From Theropithecus gelada (lineage: Eukaryota; Chordata; Mammalia; Primates; Cercopithecidae): a stretch of DNA of 64,000 nt. Below are positions 45,078 through 56,202 of the stretch, piece by piece. The notes below the pieces were generated by a model. It was not told where the DNA came from and ran no database searches. It saw only the letters and a program-made list of their open reading frames with translations. The stretch lies in assembly GCF_003255815.1 (NCBI RefSeq), contig NC_037668.1:70574940-70638939 (forward strand), written 5' to 3'. Position 1 is the stretch's first letter. Each line of letters starts with the position of its first letter. A program made the translations under genes and the position numbers.

Positions 45078-45410
45078 CTAATAGAGGTTCATTATGGAAA
45101 TTGGCTTACATGATTGCAGAGGCCAAGAAGTCCCACATTATGCTGTCTGCAAGCTAAAGAACTAGAAAAGTATGTGGTGTGATTCAGTCCAAATTCAAAG
45201 GCCTGAGAATGAGGGTAGCTGATGGTATTACTAGCAGTCCAAGGCTGAAGGCCTGAGAACCGGAAGTGGGTGGGGGGTGGTGCAGAGAACTGCTGGTATA
45301 AGTCCTGGCGTGTGAAGGCCTGAGAATCAGGAGCTCTGATGTTCAAGGGCAAAAGAAGATGGGTGTCATAGCTCAAGAAGGGAGAGATAAAACTCTTTCT
45401 TCCTCTGTCT

Positions 45411-45716
45411 TTTTTTTTTTTTTTTTTTTTTTTTTGAGACAGAGTCTCACTCTGTTGCCCAGGCTGGAGTGCAGTGATGCAGTTTCGGCTCACTGCAACT
45501 TCTACCTCCCAGGCTCAAGTGATTCTCCTGCCTCAGCCTCCTGAGTAGCTGGGATTACTGGCGCCTGCCACCATGCCTAGCTAATTTTTTGTATTTTTAG
45601 TAGAGACAGGGCTTCACCATGTTGGCCAAGCTGGTCTCAAACTCCTGACCTCATGATCTGCCCATCTTGGCTTCCCAAAGTTCTAGGATTACAGGCGTGA
45701 GCCACTGTGCCCGGTT
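45411..45716 (-). mobile_element. AluS-like element in MLT2B LTR
   Basis: Long poly-T (45411-45435), GAGACAGAGTCTCACTCTG start and GAGCCACTGTGCCCGG end. The LTR text on either side (CCTCTGTCTTTT and GCCTTTTGG) shows where it landed. Confidence 0.95.
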
Positions 45717-46649
45717 GCCTTTTGGTTTTACTCAGGTGGACCCTTAATGGATTACATGATAACTGCTCACACTAGTGTCAGTGGATCTTTTTTACTCAGT
45801 CTGCTGATTCAAATGCTAATCTTCTCTGGGAACACCAGCATAGACTCACCCAGAAATAGTGTTTGACCAGCTGTCTGGGCATCCCTTAACCCAGTCAAGT
45901 TGACATATAAAATTAACCATTACAAGTCTGCCCCTTGGGAACTTGGCATCCATATGTATCTCCTTAAACCATAGTTAGTCTCCAAATAATAACAATAACA
46001 AGGTCATAATTCCACTTAACATGATACAACCATCCTGCATGCAACAAAAAATGCAGTAATCCCTTTTCCAGAAGAGGAAGTAGTCTGTGAGTGATGTGTA
46101 GTCTTCTGATATCCCATACTTAAAATACTAAGATGTATTTTAAGTATTAACAATACTAGTACTTAGAATACTAGTATAAACTCAATACATCTTATGTTAC
46201 ATGATAAGGGATAACAAAGGAAAGAAAGCAAAGACGTTTGTTTAATATATGTATACATACACACATTTTTTTAAAAAAATAGGAATGAAATACTCTTGAC
46301 AATTAGTCTTCTTTTCTGTAACCGATGACATGGTTGTAGCTCAGACTTATAACTACCATCTTCAACTACACATTCTGTATTCCCTTTGCCTTCAGCAAGA
46401 ACCTCAGCTGGTCTTGGTTCTTAACCTAGGAAGCCAGGGTTGGTTTGGGGGTGGAGGGGAGGTAAGCCAAACCTTCATTCCTAAAGGGTCTGGGCCATTC
46501 ATAGTCCTGCCTGGTATGGGTTGTTGTAGTTTTCCATTGACTTTAACCACAGGACATGGTAATACTGAGACATTCTAAGGGATCTCCTGTGTTCCAGACA
46601 TATTCTTTCTTACCTCTTTTATGTCACATTTCCCCATGGTAGTCATGGT

Positions 46650-46880
46650 AGTCCCCAGCCAACACCATAACTCCCCTATTGGCCTGTTGACTCAGAGGCA
46701 TGAGGGGAGCCCAAAGTGGTTGGGTGGCAGTCTTAACTTCTAGTTCAATGGAATTTAGTTCAATTGTGTCTCCTGGTGGAAGCAGTCCTCCCTCTGGATC
46801 CAGCAGAGCATACCTTTGTAGAAACAGGAAGCAAAATTTTTGTTAGTGGATCACTAGGGAATTAGTGCGTGGTGCCCTTC
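46650..46880 (-). pseudogene. ERV-L dUTPase remnant (minus strand)
   Basis: Minus-strand text around 46870-46640 shows LLPPGDTIELN and RGVMVLAGDYHDYHGEM, which resemble dUTPase motifs with decayed residues. The same domain follows integrase in the plus-strand ERV-L at 14641-15007. Confidence 0.65.
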
Positions 46881-48350
46881 CCATTTCTACCCCTTGATTC
46901 CTGGACCATAAATCCTGACTATGGGAGAAACAGTACTGTATGTTGGACATTCATTCAGAGCCATACAGCCTTCTGGAGAACCTTGCCTCTGCCTTGCAAA
47001 GTATTGCCACTTAGCTGGCTCTGTAAGTGAGTCTTCAAAAGACCATTCCACCATTCTATCAAGCCAGCTACTTCAGGATTGCGGGGAACATGACAAGACC
47101 AATGAATTCCATGAGCATGGGCCCACTGTTGCACTTCTTTGGCTGTGAGTTGAATTTCCTGGACAGAAGCATGTTGCATAGAATGCCACAATGGTGAATA
47201 AGGCAAGATGAAAGTCCCTGGATGGTAGCTGACAGAAGCATTGCATGCAGGGAAGGTGAATCTGTATCCAGAGTAAATGTCTATTCCAGTAAGGACAAAA
47301 TGTTGCTCCTTTCATAATGGAAATGGTCCATTATAATCAACCTACCACCAGGTAGCTGGCTGATCATCCTGGGGAATGGTCCTATATTGGGGGCTCAGTG
47401 TTGGTCTCTGCTCTTGGCAGATTGAACACTCAGAAGTGGCTATAGCCAGGTTGACCTTGGTGAGTGGAGGTCCATGCTGCTAAGCTACACATAACCTCCA
47501 TCCCTGCCACCATAGCCACTTTGTTCATGAGCCCATTGGGTGTTGACATGGGTGGCTGGGGAAAGAGGCTGATTGATAACCACAAAATGGATCACCCTAT
47601 TCGCTCAGTTATTAAAATCCTCCTCTGCAGAGGTTATCCTTTGGTGAGCATTCATATGGAACACAAATATCTTCATGTCTTTTGCCTATTCAGAGCAGTC
47701 TGTCCACATACTCCATCCCCATATTCCTTTGTCACCAATATTCCAACCATGTTCCTTCCCAGTCCCTGGCCATCCAGCCAAACCATTGGCTATAGCCCAT
47801 GAATCAGTATATTATCGCACATCTGGCCATTTCTTCTTCCAAGCAAAGTGTAGAATCAAGCACACTGCCTGTCGTTCTAACACTGGGAAGATTCCCATTC
47901 AGCACTGTCCTTCAAGGATGTCCCAGAGAGGGGCTGTAGTGCTGTACCTGTCTACTTTCAGGTGGTGCCTGCGTATTGTACAGAACCATCTTTAAACCAG
48001 GCCCAAGCCTTCTCTTTCTCTGTCAACTGATCATAGGGAACTCCCCATGAGCCCATAGGTACATGTTGAGAGATAGAAAGAAAGCAGTGTAGCAAGAGCG
48101 ACCATGGGCATTTAGGCCACTTATTCATGTAACTCACTAGTGCCTTTAGGGACTGCTCTGGCCTTATTACATACATAACACTTCTATTTGACGATGGGGA
48201 GCTGCTATGCACACACAACTTTATGGCTTGGTGAGTCGGATAACACCTCGTTCATGATGGGCAGCTCAGGTAACATGGTAACTTGGTGGCCTATGGTAGG
48301 TGTTTAGTTTCTACTAAGGCACAGTAGCAGGCTAAGAGCTGTCTCTCAAA
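46881..48350 (-). pseudogene. ERV-L RNase H/integrase remnant (minus strand)
   Basis: Integrase-like C-terminal text AGLIEWWNGLLKTHLQSQLS lies in the frame 46955-47206. Core-region text is near 47150-47340 and RNase H-type text near 47960-48218 (PMGSWGVPYDQLTEKEKAW). Many frame changes. Homologous to 13500-14640 in opposite orientation. Confidence 0.75.
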
Positions 48351-48357
48351 AGAAGAG

Positions 48358-48680
48358 TACAGTCATGCACTGTGTAATGTTTCAGTCAGATGGGCCACAT
48401 ATACTGCTGTGGTTCCATAAAATCATAATACTGTATTTTGTACTGTACTTTTCTAGGTTTAGATACATGAATACTTACTGCTGTGTTGCAGTTGCCTACA
48501 GTATTTAGTGCAGTAACATACTGTACAGGTTTATAGCCTAGGTGCAATAGCCTAGTTGTAGAGTAGGCTATGATATCTAGGTTTGTGTAAGTAAACTGTA
48601 TGATGTTTGCACAATGGCAAAATCGCCTAACAACACATGTCTCAGAACATATCCCTGTCATTAAGTGACTCACGACTGTA
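48358..48680. mobile_element. Tigger/mariner-like non-autonomous DNA transposon
   Basis: Terminal inverted repeats CAGTCATGCACTGTGTAATG (from 48360) and CATTAAGTGACTCACGACTG (to 48678), flanked by TA on both sides, as expected for Tc1/mariner. The interior is also partly palindromic (GCCTAGGTGCAATAGCCTAG region). No coding capacity. Inserted in the ERV-L pol, so younger than the provirus. Confidence 0.82.
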
Positions 48681-48729
48681 GTTATCTGCCAATAATGTCA
48701 AGGTCTTGCTCCAAAATCCCAAAGGCCTG

Positions 48730-49570
48730 CACTGTGATTCACCTATGCACACCTGCCAAATAGGCTCCCAACAGCATCCCTATCTGCCATAGACTCATCA
48801 AGCACCATAGGATCTGCTGGATCATATGGTCCAAGTGGCAGAGCAGCTTGCACAGCAGGCTCAACCTATTGTAGAGTCTTCTTTTGTTCTGGGCCTCATT
48901 TAAAACTAGCAACTTTTTGGGTCGCTTTGTAAATGGACCACAGTAACACAATCGAATAGGAAATATGTTGCCTCCAAAATCCAAAGAGGCTCACCAGGTA
49001 TTGTGCCTCTTTCTTGGTTGTAGGAGGGGCCAAATGCTACAACTTATTTTTTACCTTAGAAGGGATATGTCCCACACCTAGTGGACATAACCTATGTCCC
49101 ACCTCTAGAAATTCCACTGCATAGAAGGCTCCTGAATTTTAGTAGCATTTATTTCCCACCCTCTGACATGCAAATGTCTTACCACTAAGTCTCAAGTATA
49201 CTTCTTGCTCACTAGGTCCAATTAGCATAATGTCATCTATGTAATGGAAGAGTGAGATATCTTGTAGAATGAAAAGATGATCAAGATCCCTGAAAACTAA
49301 ATTATGGCAGGACTGCGAGTGGATGTACCCCTGAGGTAGGGTGGCGAAGGTATATTTCTGATCTTCCAGCTGGAAGAAAACAGTTTTTGGTAGGCTTTAT
49401 AGATGGGGTGGCAAAGGCATTTCCCAGATCAATAGACGCATACCAGGTACCAGAGGATGTGTTCATTTGTTCAAGCAATGAAGCCACATCTAGTATAGCA
49501 GGCGCAGTTGGAGTCACCAGTTGGTTAAGCTTATGATAATCCACTCTAATTCTGTAAGATCATTTGTCTT
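48730..49570 (-). pseudogene. ERV-L reverse transcriptase remnant (minus strand)
   Basis: The frame 49302-49544 has MDYHKLNQLVTPTAPAILDV and TWYASIDLGNAF (RT fingers/palm). Further on, around 49228-49216, the minus strand reads YIDD, an intact catalytic motif, in contrast to YIDI in the copy at 12690. Thumb/connection text extends to about 48739. Frameshifts and stops separate the pieces. Confidence 0.82.
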
Positions 49571-50537
49571 CTGCACAGGCCAATTAGGAGAGTTCAATGA
49601 GATGTCGTGAGAATCACCACCGCTACATCTGGTGTCACTAAACTCTGCAATGAAAGGAATGCAGTATTGCTTTTGTTTTACTGTTTTCCTAGGTGGAGGC
49701 AGTTCTAGTGGCTTCTAGTGGCTTTTTCCATGATAATATCATTGTCAGGGAACCAAAGTGGAGGTTCTACCAACTGCTAAGTATATCTGTTCCTTATGCA
49801 TCCTGAAACTGGGGTAATAACCACAGGATGGGTTTGGGGACCCCCTGAGCCCACTGAGAGATGGACCTGAACTAAAATTCCATTAATCACCTGGCCCCCA
49901 TAATTCCCTACTCTGATTGAGCGCCACAGTGACATTTTGGGTCTCCTGGAATCAAGGTCAGTTCAGAGCCAGTGTCCAGTAGTCTCTGAAAGGTCTGGTG
50001 ATTTTATTTTCCCCAGTGCACTTACTGTGATTAAAGACTATAGGTCCCTTTGAGGAAGGCTGAGGGAAAGACGAACAGCATAAATTTTTGGTAGTGCACC
50101 AAGATCCTTCCTCCAGGGGACCTGGATTTCCCTTAATTCAAGGGGTTCTGGGTCTGTAAACTGGCTCAAGTCTGGGAATTCATTGAAGGGTTGTGACTCT
50201 TTTTAAAAATGATTTGAGCTAGACTTATTGTTCACTTGATCTGGAACCTTTCTGCTTATACAGATCACTTCTAGGAACACCATGATTAACTAGTTAATGC
50301 CATAAGTCTGCGGGAGTCAGGCTATTCCTATTGCTGCTTTGACTCTGCTGTCCATTATAGTAACTATGCCCACCATACCTTTGGCAGTTTAGTGCTGCTA
50401 CTTGGCCCCTGCCACCACATAATCTAATTACTGTGACTGCCTTTGTTTTCCAGTTCAGTGGCTGTGATTCCCACTGTAAGATCTGGCCTACAGAAGAGAG
50501 TGATCAAGGATGTTGGAGATCCCTTCAAAAATTTCAT

Positions 50538-50539
<2 letters not shown>
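49571..50539 (-). other. ERV-L gag/protease-side region
   Basis: Between the RT remnant and the Alu. Its position implies the protease and the end of gag. A protease-like LDTGSELTLI-type segment is suggested near 49950-49985, but I see no intact frame. Confidence 0.5.
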
Positions 50540-50540
<1 letters not shown>

Positions 50541-50568
<28 letters not shown>

Positions 50569-50833
50569 GAGACGCAATCTTGCTCTGTCGCCCAAGCTGG
50601 AGTGCAGTGGCATGATCTAGGCTCACTGCAACCTCTGCCTCCTGGATTCAACCAATTATCCTGCCTCAGCCTCCTGAGTAGCTTGGATTACAGGCATCCA
50701 CCACCACACCCAGCTAATTTTTTGTGTATGTACTTTTAGTAGAGACGGGATTTCACCATGTTGGCCAGGCTGGTCTCACACTCCTGACCTCAACTGATCT
50801 GCCCGCCTTGGTCTCCCAAAGTGCTGGGATTAT
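50541..50833 (-). mobile_element. AluS-like element, 5'-truncated, in ERV-L
   Basis: A (TTTA)n tail (about 50535-50567), then GAGACGCAATCTTGCTCTG. It ends at AAAGTGCTGGGATTATAC, lacking about 25 bp of the Alu 5' end. TCATTTATTT-like text on both sides suggests a target duplication. Confidence 0.92.
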
Positions 50834-52246
50834 ACTCTCATAAATTTATTTCTAAAAGTATTGTGCAAGATGTCTTCTGGACTCTCTTCATATGGGTTAG
50901 TAGGTCTTAAATGACAAATCCATTGTAACGTTCCAATTTCCCCAAGCCTTTGAATCCCTTCCTCTACATTAAACCAGAGAGATCGGGCATTTCCAACTTG
51001 CATCATCATGGGCCACCTTTTTCAGCCAAAAACCAAACAACTAGAGCCCTTTCTAACTTCCCCAAGCGGCAACATTAAATGCAGAATCTCTGCTTAGTGG
51101 GCCCACATCAATAAATTAAGCCTGTAAAGGAGCAGGATTGAAAAATAATAAATTAGGCCATCCAACTCTATGTTCCCTCTGCCATTATTATATACTCCTA
51201 ATATCCATTCCCACACATGTTCCCCAAATTTATGCTTGTATAAGAAGAAAACTCAAGTAATTCTTTTGGAATACAACGTACCTTCTCATGAGCCATACCT
51301 CACTTTAGGGGTCTGCTGGGACTTGAGTCTAGTTAGGGGTGTAGAAGAAAGAGGAGTGGTGAGGATGAGTCCTGAGAAGAATCAACATGATCTTGCTTAG
51401 CAACTGCTTTAGTGGAGGCCACTACCATCCCTCAGGAAATTTAGGATTAATCCCATCGGGCAGAGGTAGAAAAGCCAGTACCACTGCAGTCAGGGAGGCC
51501 ATTTTTGTTGGGAGTGAGGAGGCCACTTTTGCTGGGGTTGGGGAAGCCACTTCTGCTGAGAGTAGGCAGGCAACTTTTTCTGGGGGTGGAAAGAACTCTT
51601 CCACTGGCAAAGGAGACTTATCAGAATTTAGGACTCAATGTCCTCAGCTTCATTAGGATCTTCCCCTAAGTCCTCATCCTAACATATTGGATGGGACATT
51701 ATTTCCCAATCAATACCCTCACTTCAACAGTAGGCACCTTGTAAGGCTGGGTGTTCCATTTGCATTGTAATTCAGCCAATTACAAGATGAGATCTTCTGT
51801 TTCATTTGTAGCAATTTCAGTCCTGAGGTTATAGGAGATAAGGCTCTCCCTCAGGGCACATGTAGGAGCTCTTAGACCATTTATGTGATGCTCAAGCTGG
51901 TAATTTGAATCTCTGAGCTCATCCTCCTCTTTCACCATTTTGTTCAATGACATTAGGAGCAACCAACCAATGGCATTATATTCCTTGGTTTTCCAAAAAT
52001 GTTTGAAAGTATCATATACAGAGTTACTTAGGTTCTTACTTCTTATATTTGGTAAACTAGGAGCATCTAATGCATATCCTTATAAATAGCTCATGCAATA
52101 GACTACTAGATATAGAGTCCTTAGCATCTTGAAATCTAAGGAGATTGAAGAGCCAATTCCATAAGCCCCAAAACCAGTTCAGAAAACTCATCCTTAAAAT
52201 TCTGTTCCTCTAGAACCACTCTCAGTATAAAAATTTGCATTCATCA
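50834..52246 (-). pseudogene. ERV-L gag remnant (minus strand)
   Basis: Gag position between the 5' LTR and pol. The open piece 51780-51962 (MVKEEDELRDSNYQLEHHIN) is predicted coiled coil-like. The piece 51422-51610 holds four octapeptide repeats. No complete frame. gag would encode the capsid polyprotein. Confidence 0.6.
51495..51590 (-). repeat. Four 24-bp tandem repeats in ERV-L gag (octapeptide repeats)
   Basis: Units start at 51495, 51519, 51543 and 51567 (GAGGCCAYTTTTGYTGGG type). The period is a multiple of three, so on the minus strand they encode octapeptides such as AEVASPTP and AKVASSLP in an open frame (51422-51610). Confidence 0.88.
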
Positions 52247-52802
52247 GCGTTCTTGAAAAAACCAGAACCAATAGGATATTTACATAGATATTAAGGGCAG
52301 ATGTATTATAAGAATTGATTCAAGTGATTGTAGAGGCCAAGAAGTCCCACGATATACTGCCTGCACAAGAAATCACATGATATACTACCAGGAAATATGG
52401 TAGTGAAATTCAGTGTGAGTTTGAAAGCCTGAGAACCAGGGGAGCCAATGATGTAACTCCCAGTCCAAGGCTGGGGGCCTGAGACCCAGGTGGCTGCTGC
52501 TCTGACTCCTGAAGTCTGAAGGCCTAAGAATCAGGAGCTCCAATGTCCAAGGGAAGGAAATGGATGTCCCAGCTCAAGAGAGAGAATTCTCCCTTCCTCT
52601 ACCTTTTTATTCCATTCAGATGGGCCTTCAATGAGTTGGATAATACCTGCTAACGCTAGTGTGGGTGAATCATTTTTACTCAGTATGCTGACCCAAATGC
52701 TAATCTCTGGGAATACTCTCAAGACATACCCAGAAATAACGTTTTACTAGCTATCTGGGTCTTCCTTAACCCAGTCAAGTCGACACATAACATTAACCAT
52801 TA
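52247..52802 (-). repeat. MLT2B-like LTR (5' LTR of minus-strand ERV-L)
   Basis: Minus-strand start TATAATGGTTAATGTTATGT at 52802. Internal GAGGCCAAGAAGTCCCAC and CCAATGTCCAAGGG match the LTR at 45013-45926. Ends near AACCAGAACCAATAGGATA (52262-52280). It has no palindrome at its end, unlike its partner. Confidence 0.88.
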
Positions 52803-53149
52803 TACCATTCAAAGTCTGCCAGACACATCCTCTGACGAGGTGCCCAGCTTGGGGGTGGAAGACACCCAGTATAGGAAGTAGGTATTTTGAGAGCACATTC
52901 AAGGCAGACTTAGGAAACAAAATCCCAAAGGCAGCCAGAAGAATACTAATGTGAATCCTCCAAAAAGGTTATCTTCAAACTGGGTATTCATAACTGGGGA
53001 TGTCCAAAAACATTTCCAAGGAATATGTGAACATATTTAGCTTTAAGGGAATCGATTTCCAAATCCCGATCTTTACCTTCTGCATGTACTCTTTTCAAAA
53101 ACGAATCTTCCTGAGAGGAGTAACATCAGTAATACAGCATAATAGGACG
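52803..53149. other. Unassigned sequence
   Basis: Upstream flank of the ERV-L provirus. No gene or recognised repeat. Confidence 0.4.
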
Positions 53150-54012
53150 TCTCAGACCTTGTTCTTCCATAGACACTGACTTAATATATGGTCCAAAAAG
53201 CTTTTATGAGAATTCTAGAAACTAGTACCTGAGGCAAGCTCAAAGTCAAGAACAGCTATATTAAAATGGGTAAGAAAACCCATTTTCATTTAACTTACAA
53301 TAGCCCTTTCCCAAAGCCAGTACGGCTTGGTGCTTTCAGGAGTAAATGCTCAACTTGATGCTTCTACCTTGCAAGGGAAACAGAAGAGTAGAATGTGCAT
53401 CCAACATTCAGGCTTTTCAGAGGGCTCCCTGAGGGACTGGTTTCTGTCTTGCCTGACACTGAGTGCTGATAAAGTAAAAATACTCTGAATCCCTGGGAAC
53501 TGCCGAGAATAAGAGGTATCAACAGCTTGTTATAGACCCTGAGAACTTGCAGTACTGTAGACAGACACCAGAGGGAGGAAGAGACTACAAGCTTCTGAAA
53601 AGACATCAGCAAACCTCTTGAATTGGGAAATTACAGGCACAAGCCCAAGAATACATATCTCCAGAAAAGGTTTGAGAGACCACTCCCCCAGACTGTTGGT
53701 TGAGCTGAATGTTAAAGGTTTTCCCCTTTATGAAGACAATCCATAAAAACTAGAAGATATGGTCATTTTTTCAAATCCACCAACTCCTGCCAAAAAAACA
53801 AGACATATGATGATAGTGGGAAACATGATCCAATCAGAGGACCAAATATGTCTCAGAAATGGAACTCTAAAGAAACAGAGATCTATGAATTACCTGACAA
53901 TGAATTCAAAATAATCATCTTAAAGAGGCTCAGCGGGCTACAAGAGAATCAGATAGATAAATGAAACCAGGAAGTGATATGTATAAACCAGAATACCAAC
54001 GAAGACGCAGAG

Positions 54013-54139
54013 ACTGGGTGCAGTGGCTCATGCCTGAAATTCCAGCACTTTGGGAGGCCGAGGCAGGAGGACTACTTGAGCCCAGGTGTTTGAGACCAGC
54101 CTGGGCAACATAGTGAGACCCTGTCTCTAAAAAAAAAAG
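54013..54139 (+). mobile_element. Free left Alu monomer (FLAM-like)
   Basis: GACTGGGTGCAGTGGCTCATG to ACCCTGTCTCTAAAAAAAAAA, left-arm sequence only, with its own A tail. An old monomeric Alu relative inside the L1M. Confidence 0.85.
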
Positions 54140-54489
54140 ACAAAATCTATTAAAAAAAGACCAAATGGAAATTCTGGAGTTGAAAAAAACAATAACTGAA
54201 TTGAACAATTCACTAGAAGGGATCATAACAGATTTAAGTGAGCAGAAGAAAGAATCAGGAAATTTGAGACAGATGATTTGAAATTACTGAGTCAGGGGAA
54301 ACAAAAGAAAAAAGATGAAGAAAAATTAAGAAAGCCTAAGGGACTTATGGGATACAATGTATGATCCAAAGAAGCCAACCCTGAGACACATAATAACCAA
54401 ACTGTCAAAAGTCAAAGAGAGACTCTGAAGGCAGCAAGAGAAGAGTGACTCATCAAGTACAAGGGAGCTCTTATAAAATTATCAGCAGA

Positions 54490-54616
54490 GGCTGGGCGCG
54501 GTGGCTCACGCCTGTAATCCCAGCACTTTGGGAGGCCGAGACGGGCGGATCACGAGGTCAGGAGATCGAGACCATCCTGGCTAACACGGTGAAACCCCGT
54601 CTCTACTAAAAAAATA

Positions 54617-54661
<45 letters not shown>
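54490..54661 (+). mobile_element. Half Alu (AluY left arm) retroposed with its own target duplication
   Basis: Young-looking AluY left arm (GGCTGGGCGCGGTGGCTCACG; GATCACGAGGTCAGGAGATC) ending at the central CTACTAAAAAAATAC linker, followed by about 48 uninterrupted A residues (54618-54665). Perfect 15-bp target duplication AAAATTATCAGCAGA at 54475-54489 and 54662-54676. The right arm never inserted. Confidence 0.96.
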
Positions 54662-54667
<6 letters not shown>

Positions 54668-55123
54668 ATCAGCAGATTTCTCAGCAGAAAACTTACAGGA
54701 CAGAAGGGAGTGGGATGATATATTCAGAGCACTAAAAGAAAACCTGCCAAGCAAGAAGAATATTCAGGAGAACTGTCCTTCAGAAATGGGGGGAATTTGG
54801 TTTCCAGTCCAGCATGTAAGGACCTTAGAAGATAATACTCCCATCTAAACAAGTTAAAAAGCTGAGCAACAACAACAAAACCAAGCAACAGGTGAACATC
54901 TCTTCTTAGATTTGTTAGAGGAATGAGACCACTAGGCAGATTGCTGCCTCCAAAATTGGAGAGACAGGAAAATACAGAGAGTCACAAGTTACTGGAAATG
55001 CAACACATGAGCAGAAGCCTCTACAGGATGTTTGAAAACAGGAATAGGAAAACCTAAACAGTAACTGACCCAATTTTTAGAGAATCAGTGTGGACAACTC
55101 AAGGAGTTAAAAACTCCACCAGG

Positions 55124-55423
55124 GGCCAAGCATGGTGGCTCACACCTGTCATCCCAACACTTTGGGAGGCTGAGGTGGGAGGATTGCTTCAACTCAACAG
55201 TTTAAGAACAGCCTAGGCAACATGGCAAGACTCCGTCTCTACAAAAACTTTAAAAATTAGCTGGATTTGGTAGTGCACTCCAGTAATCCCAGGTCCTCAG
55301 GAGGCTGAGGCAGGAGAATCGCTTGAGCCTAGAGGGATTGAGGCTGCAGTGAACCATGATCATGTCACTGCACTCCAGTCTAGGTGACAGAGCAAGACCC
55401 TGTCTCAAAGGAAAAAAAAAACA
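55124..55423 (+). mobile_element. AluJ-like element
   Basis: GGGGCCAAGCATGGTGGCTCAC start, AluJ-type GTGCACTCCAGTAATCCCAG, and an A tail with AAACAC. Diverged. Confidence 0.93.
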
Positions 55424-55930
55424 CACTTCAGGGGTATTGATTATGGAGACCCCTCAACACTTTTGTGATTTTTATCTCTCAGAGCTCTACCAGATCCTCA
55501 CAGTGAATCTCAGAGAAAAATCCCTTCATGCTTCTTGCAAAGGGAGGGGAAATAAACCATTTGTAGTATGCCAGAACATTCTGTTGTTTTTAAAAAGGTC
55601 TACCCTTAGGAGAAATAATTTTGCCAGAGCCTAACCTATCTTGGGGAAGGGAAATACCCAACTCCAGCAGGCTGTAGCTTCCCATCTGGGGGAAAGGAAA
55701 TACCAACTCCAGCTTCCTCTAGGCTTCCCTGTAGGAGAAGGGAGATACCCAACTTCAGTCTCCTCTAGTGGTTCTGCCCCCACCTAAGGGGAAAAAACAC
55801 AAGCTGAGAAGCACTGGTGAAGTTCACAGTCCAGACCCACAGGCTTACCAAAAGATTGAGACCTAATAGTAGAACTGCAGAACACTTCTCCTCCTGCAAC
55901 ACCGCACTGTTACGTTACTAAAGATCTATA

Positions 55931-56084
55931 TCTTTTTTTTTTTCTTTTTCCAAGACGGAGTCTCACTCTGTCGCCCAGGCTGGAGTGCAGTGGTGCGATT
56001 ATAGCTCACTGTAGCCTCGAACTCCTGGGCTCAAGTGATTCTTCTGCCTGAGCCTCCCAAGTAGCTGGGACTACAGGCAGGCTC
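55931..56084 (-). mobile_element. Alu right-arm fragment
   Basis: Poly-T, AAGACGGAGTCTCACTCTG to GGGACTACAGGCAGG. Followed by a second short Alu-like piece (AGAAATGGGGTCTCACTCTG) that belongs to a duplicated block. Confidence 0.88.
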
Positions 56085-56202
56085 AGTTAAGGTTTTGTTT
56101 TTTGTTTGTTTGTTTGTTTAGAAATGGGGTCTCACTCTGTTGCCCAGGCTCTAAAGGCCTATTTACCACAGTTCCATTTACCCAGTACAAAATGGCTCAT
56201 TT
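56085..56202 (+). repeat. Duplicated Alu/L1 block, copy 1
   Basis: Runs AAGGTTTTGTTTTTTGTTTG, an Alu piece ending TGCCCAGGCT, then CTAAAGGCCTATTTACCACA and TACCCAGTACAAAATGGCTC. In this copy the last part continues naturally into the L1M 5'UTR/ORF1 text (CAACAAAAAAATTAGAAGAC), so it is the likely source copy. Confidence 0.85.

Larger units (their letters stand above)
45013..45926 (-). repeat. MLT2B-like LTR (3' LTR of minus-strand ERV-L), split by Alu
   Basis: Read on the minus strand it begins TGTAATGGTTAATTTTATAT at 45926 and ends with the MLT2-type GTTCTGTTTCTCTTG. It matches 52247-52802 segment by segment, including CCAAGAAGTCCCAC and GGCCTGAGAA. An Alu lies inside. The terminal 60 bp contain an inverted duplication. 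Confidence 0.88.
45013..52802 (-). mobile_element. ERV-L provirus (MLT2B LTRs), near full length
   Basis: Minus-strand order: 5' LTR 52247-52802, gag region about 50200-52246, pol with RT, RNase H and integrase, dUTPase about 46700-46860, purine-rich CCAAGGGGCAGACT just before the 3' LTR at 45926. The internal region is 6.3 kb, or about 5.7 kb without the Alu and Tigger insertions, close to full ERV-L length. No env is expected. Frames are heavily broken. No clean target duplication found. Confidence 0.88.
53150..54790 (+). mobile_element. Ancient L1M segment, 5'UTR and ORF1
   Basis: Same family as 6069-8668: CACTGACTTAATATATGG, GAATTCTAGAAACTAG, AGGGACTGGTTTCTGTCTTG, then an A-rich ORF1 with AACAATAACTGAATTGAACAA and CAAACTGTCAAAAGTCAAAG. 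It ends at CTGTCCTTCAGAAATGG, where another L1M 5' end begins. Broken frames. Confidence 0.75.

Noticed and set aside
51495..51590. CRISPR-like short regular repeats
   Set aside because: The units are directly tandem without spacers, lie in a primate ERV-L, and keep a coding period of 24.
53930..54226. Minus-strand 98-codon frame
   Set aside because: Half of it is reverse-strand Alu monomer translation and the rest is L1M antisense.
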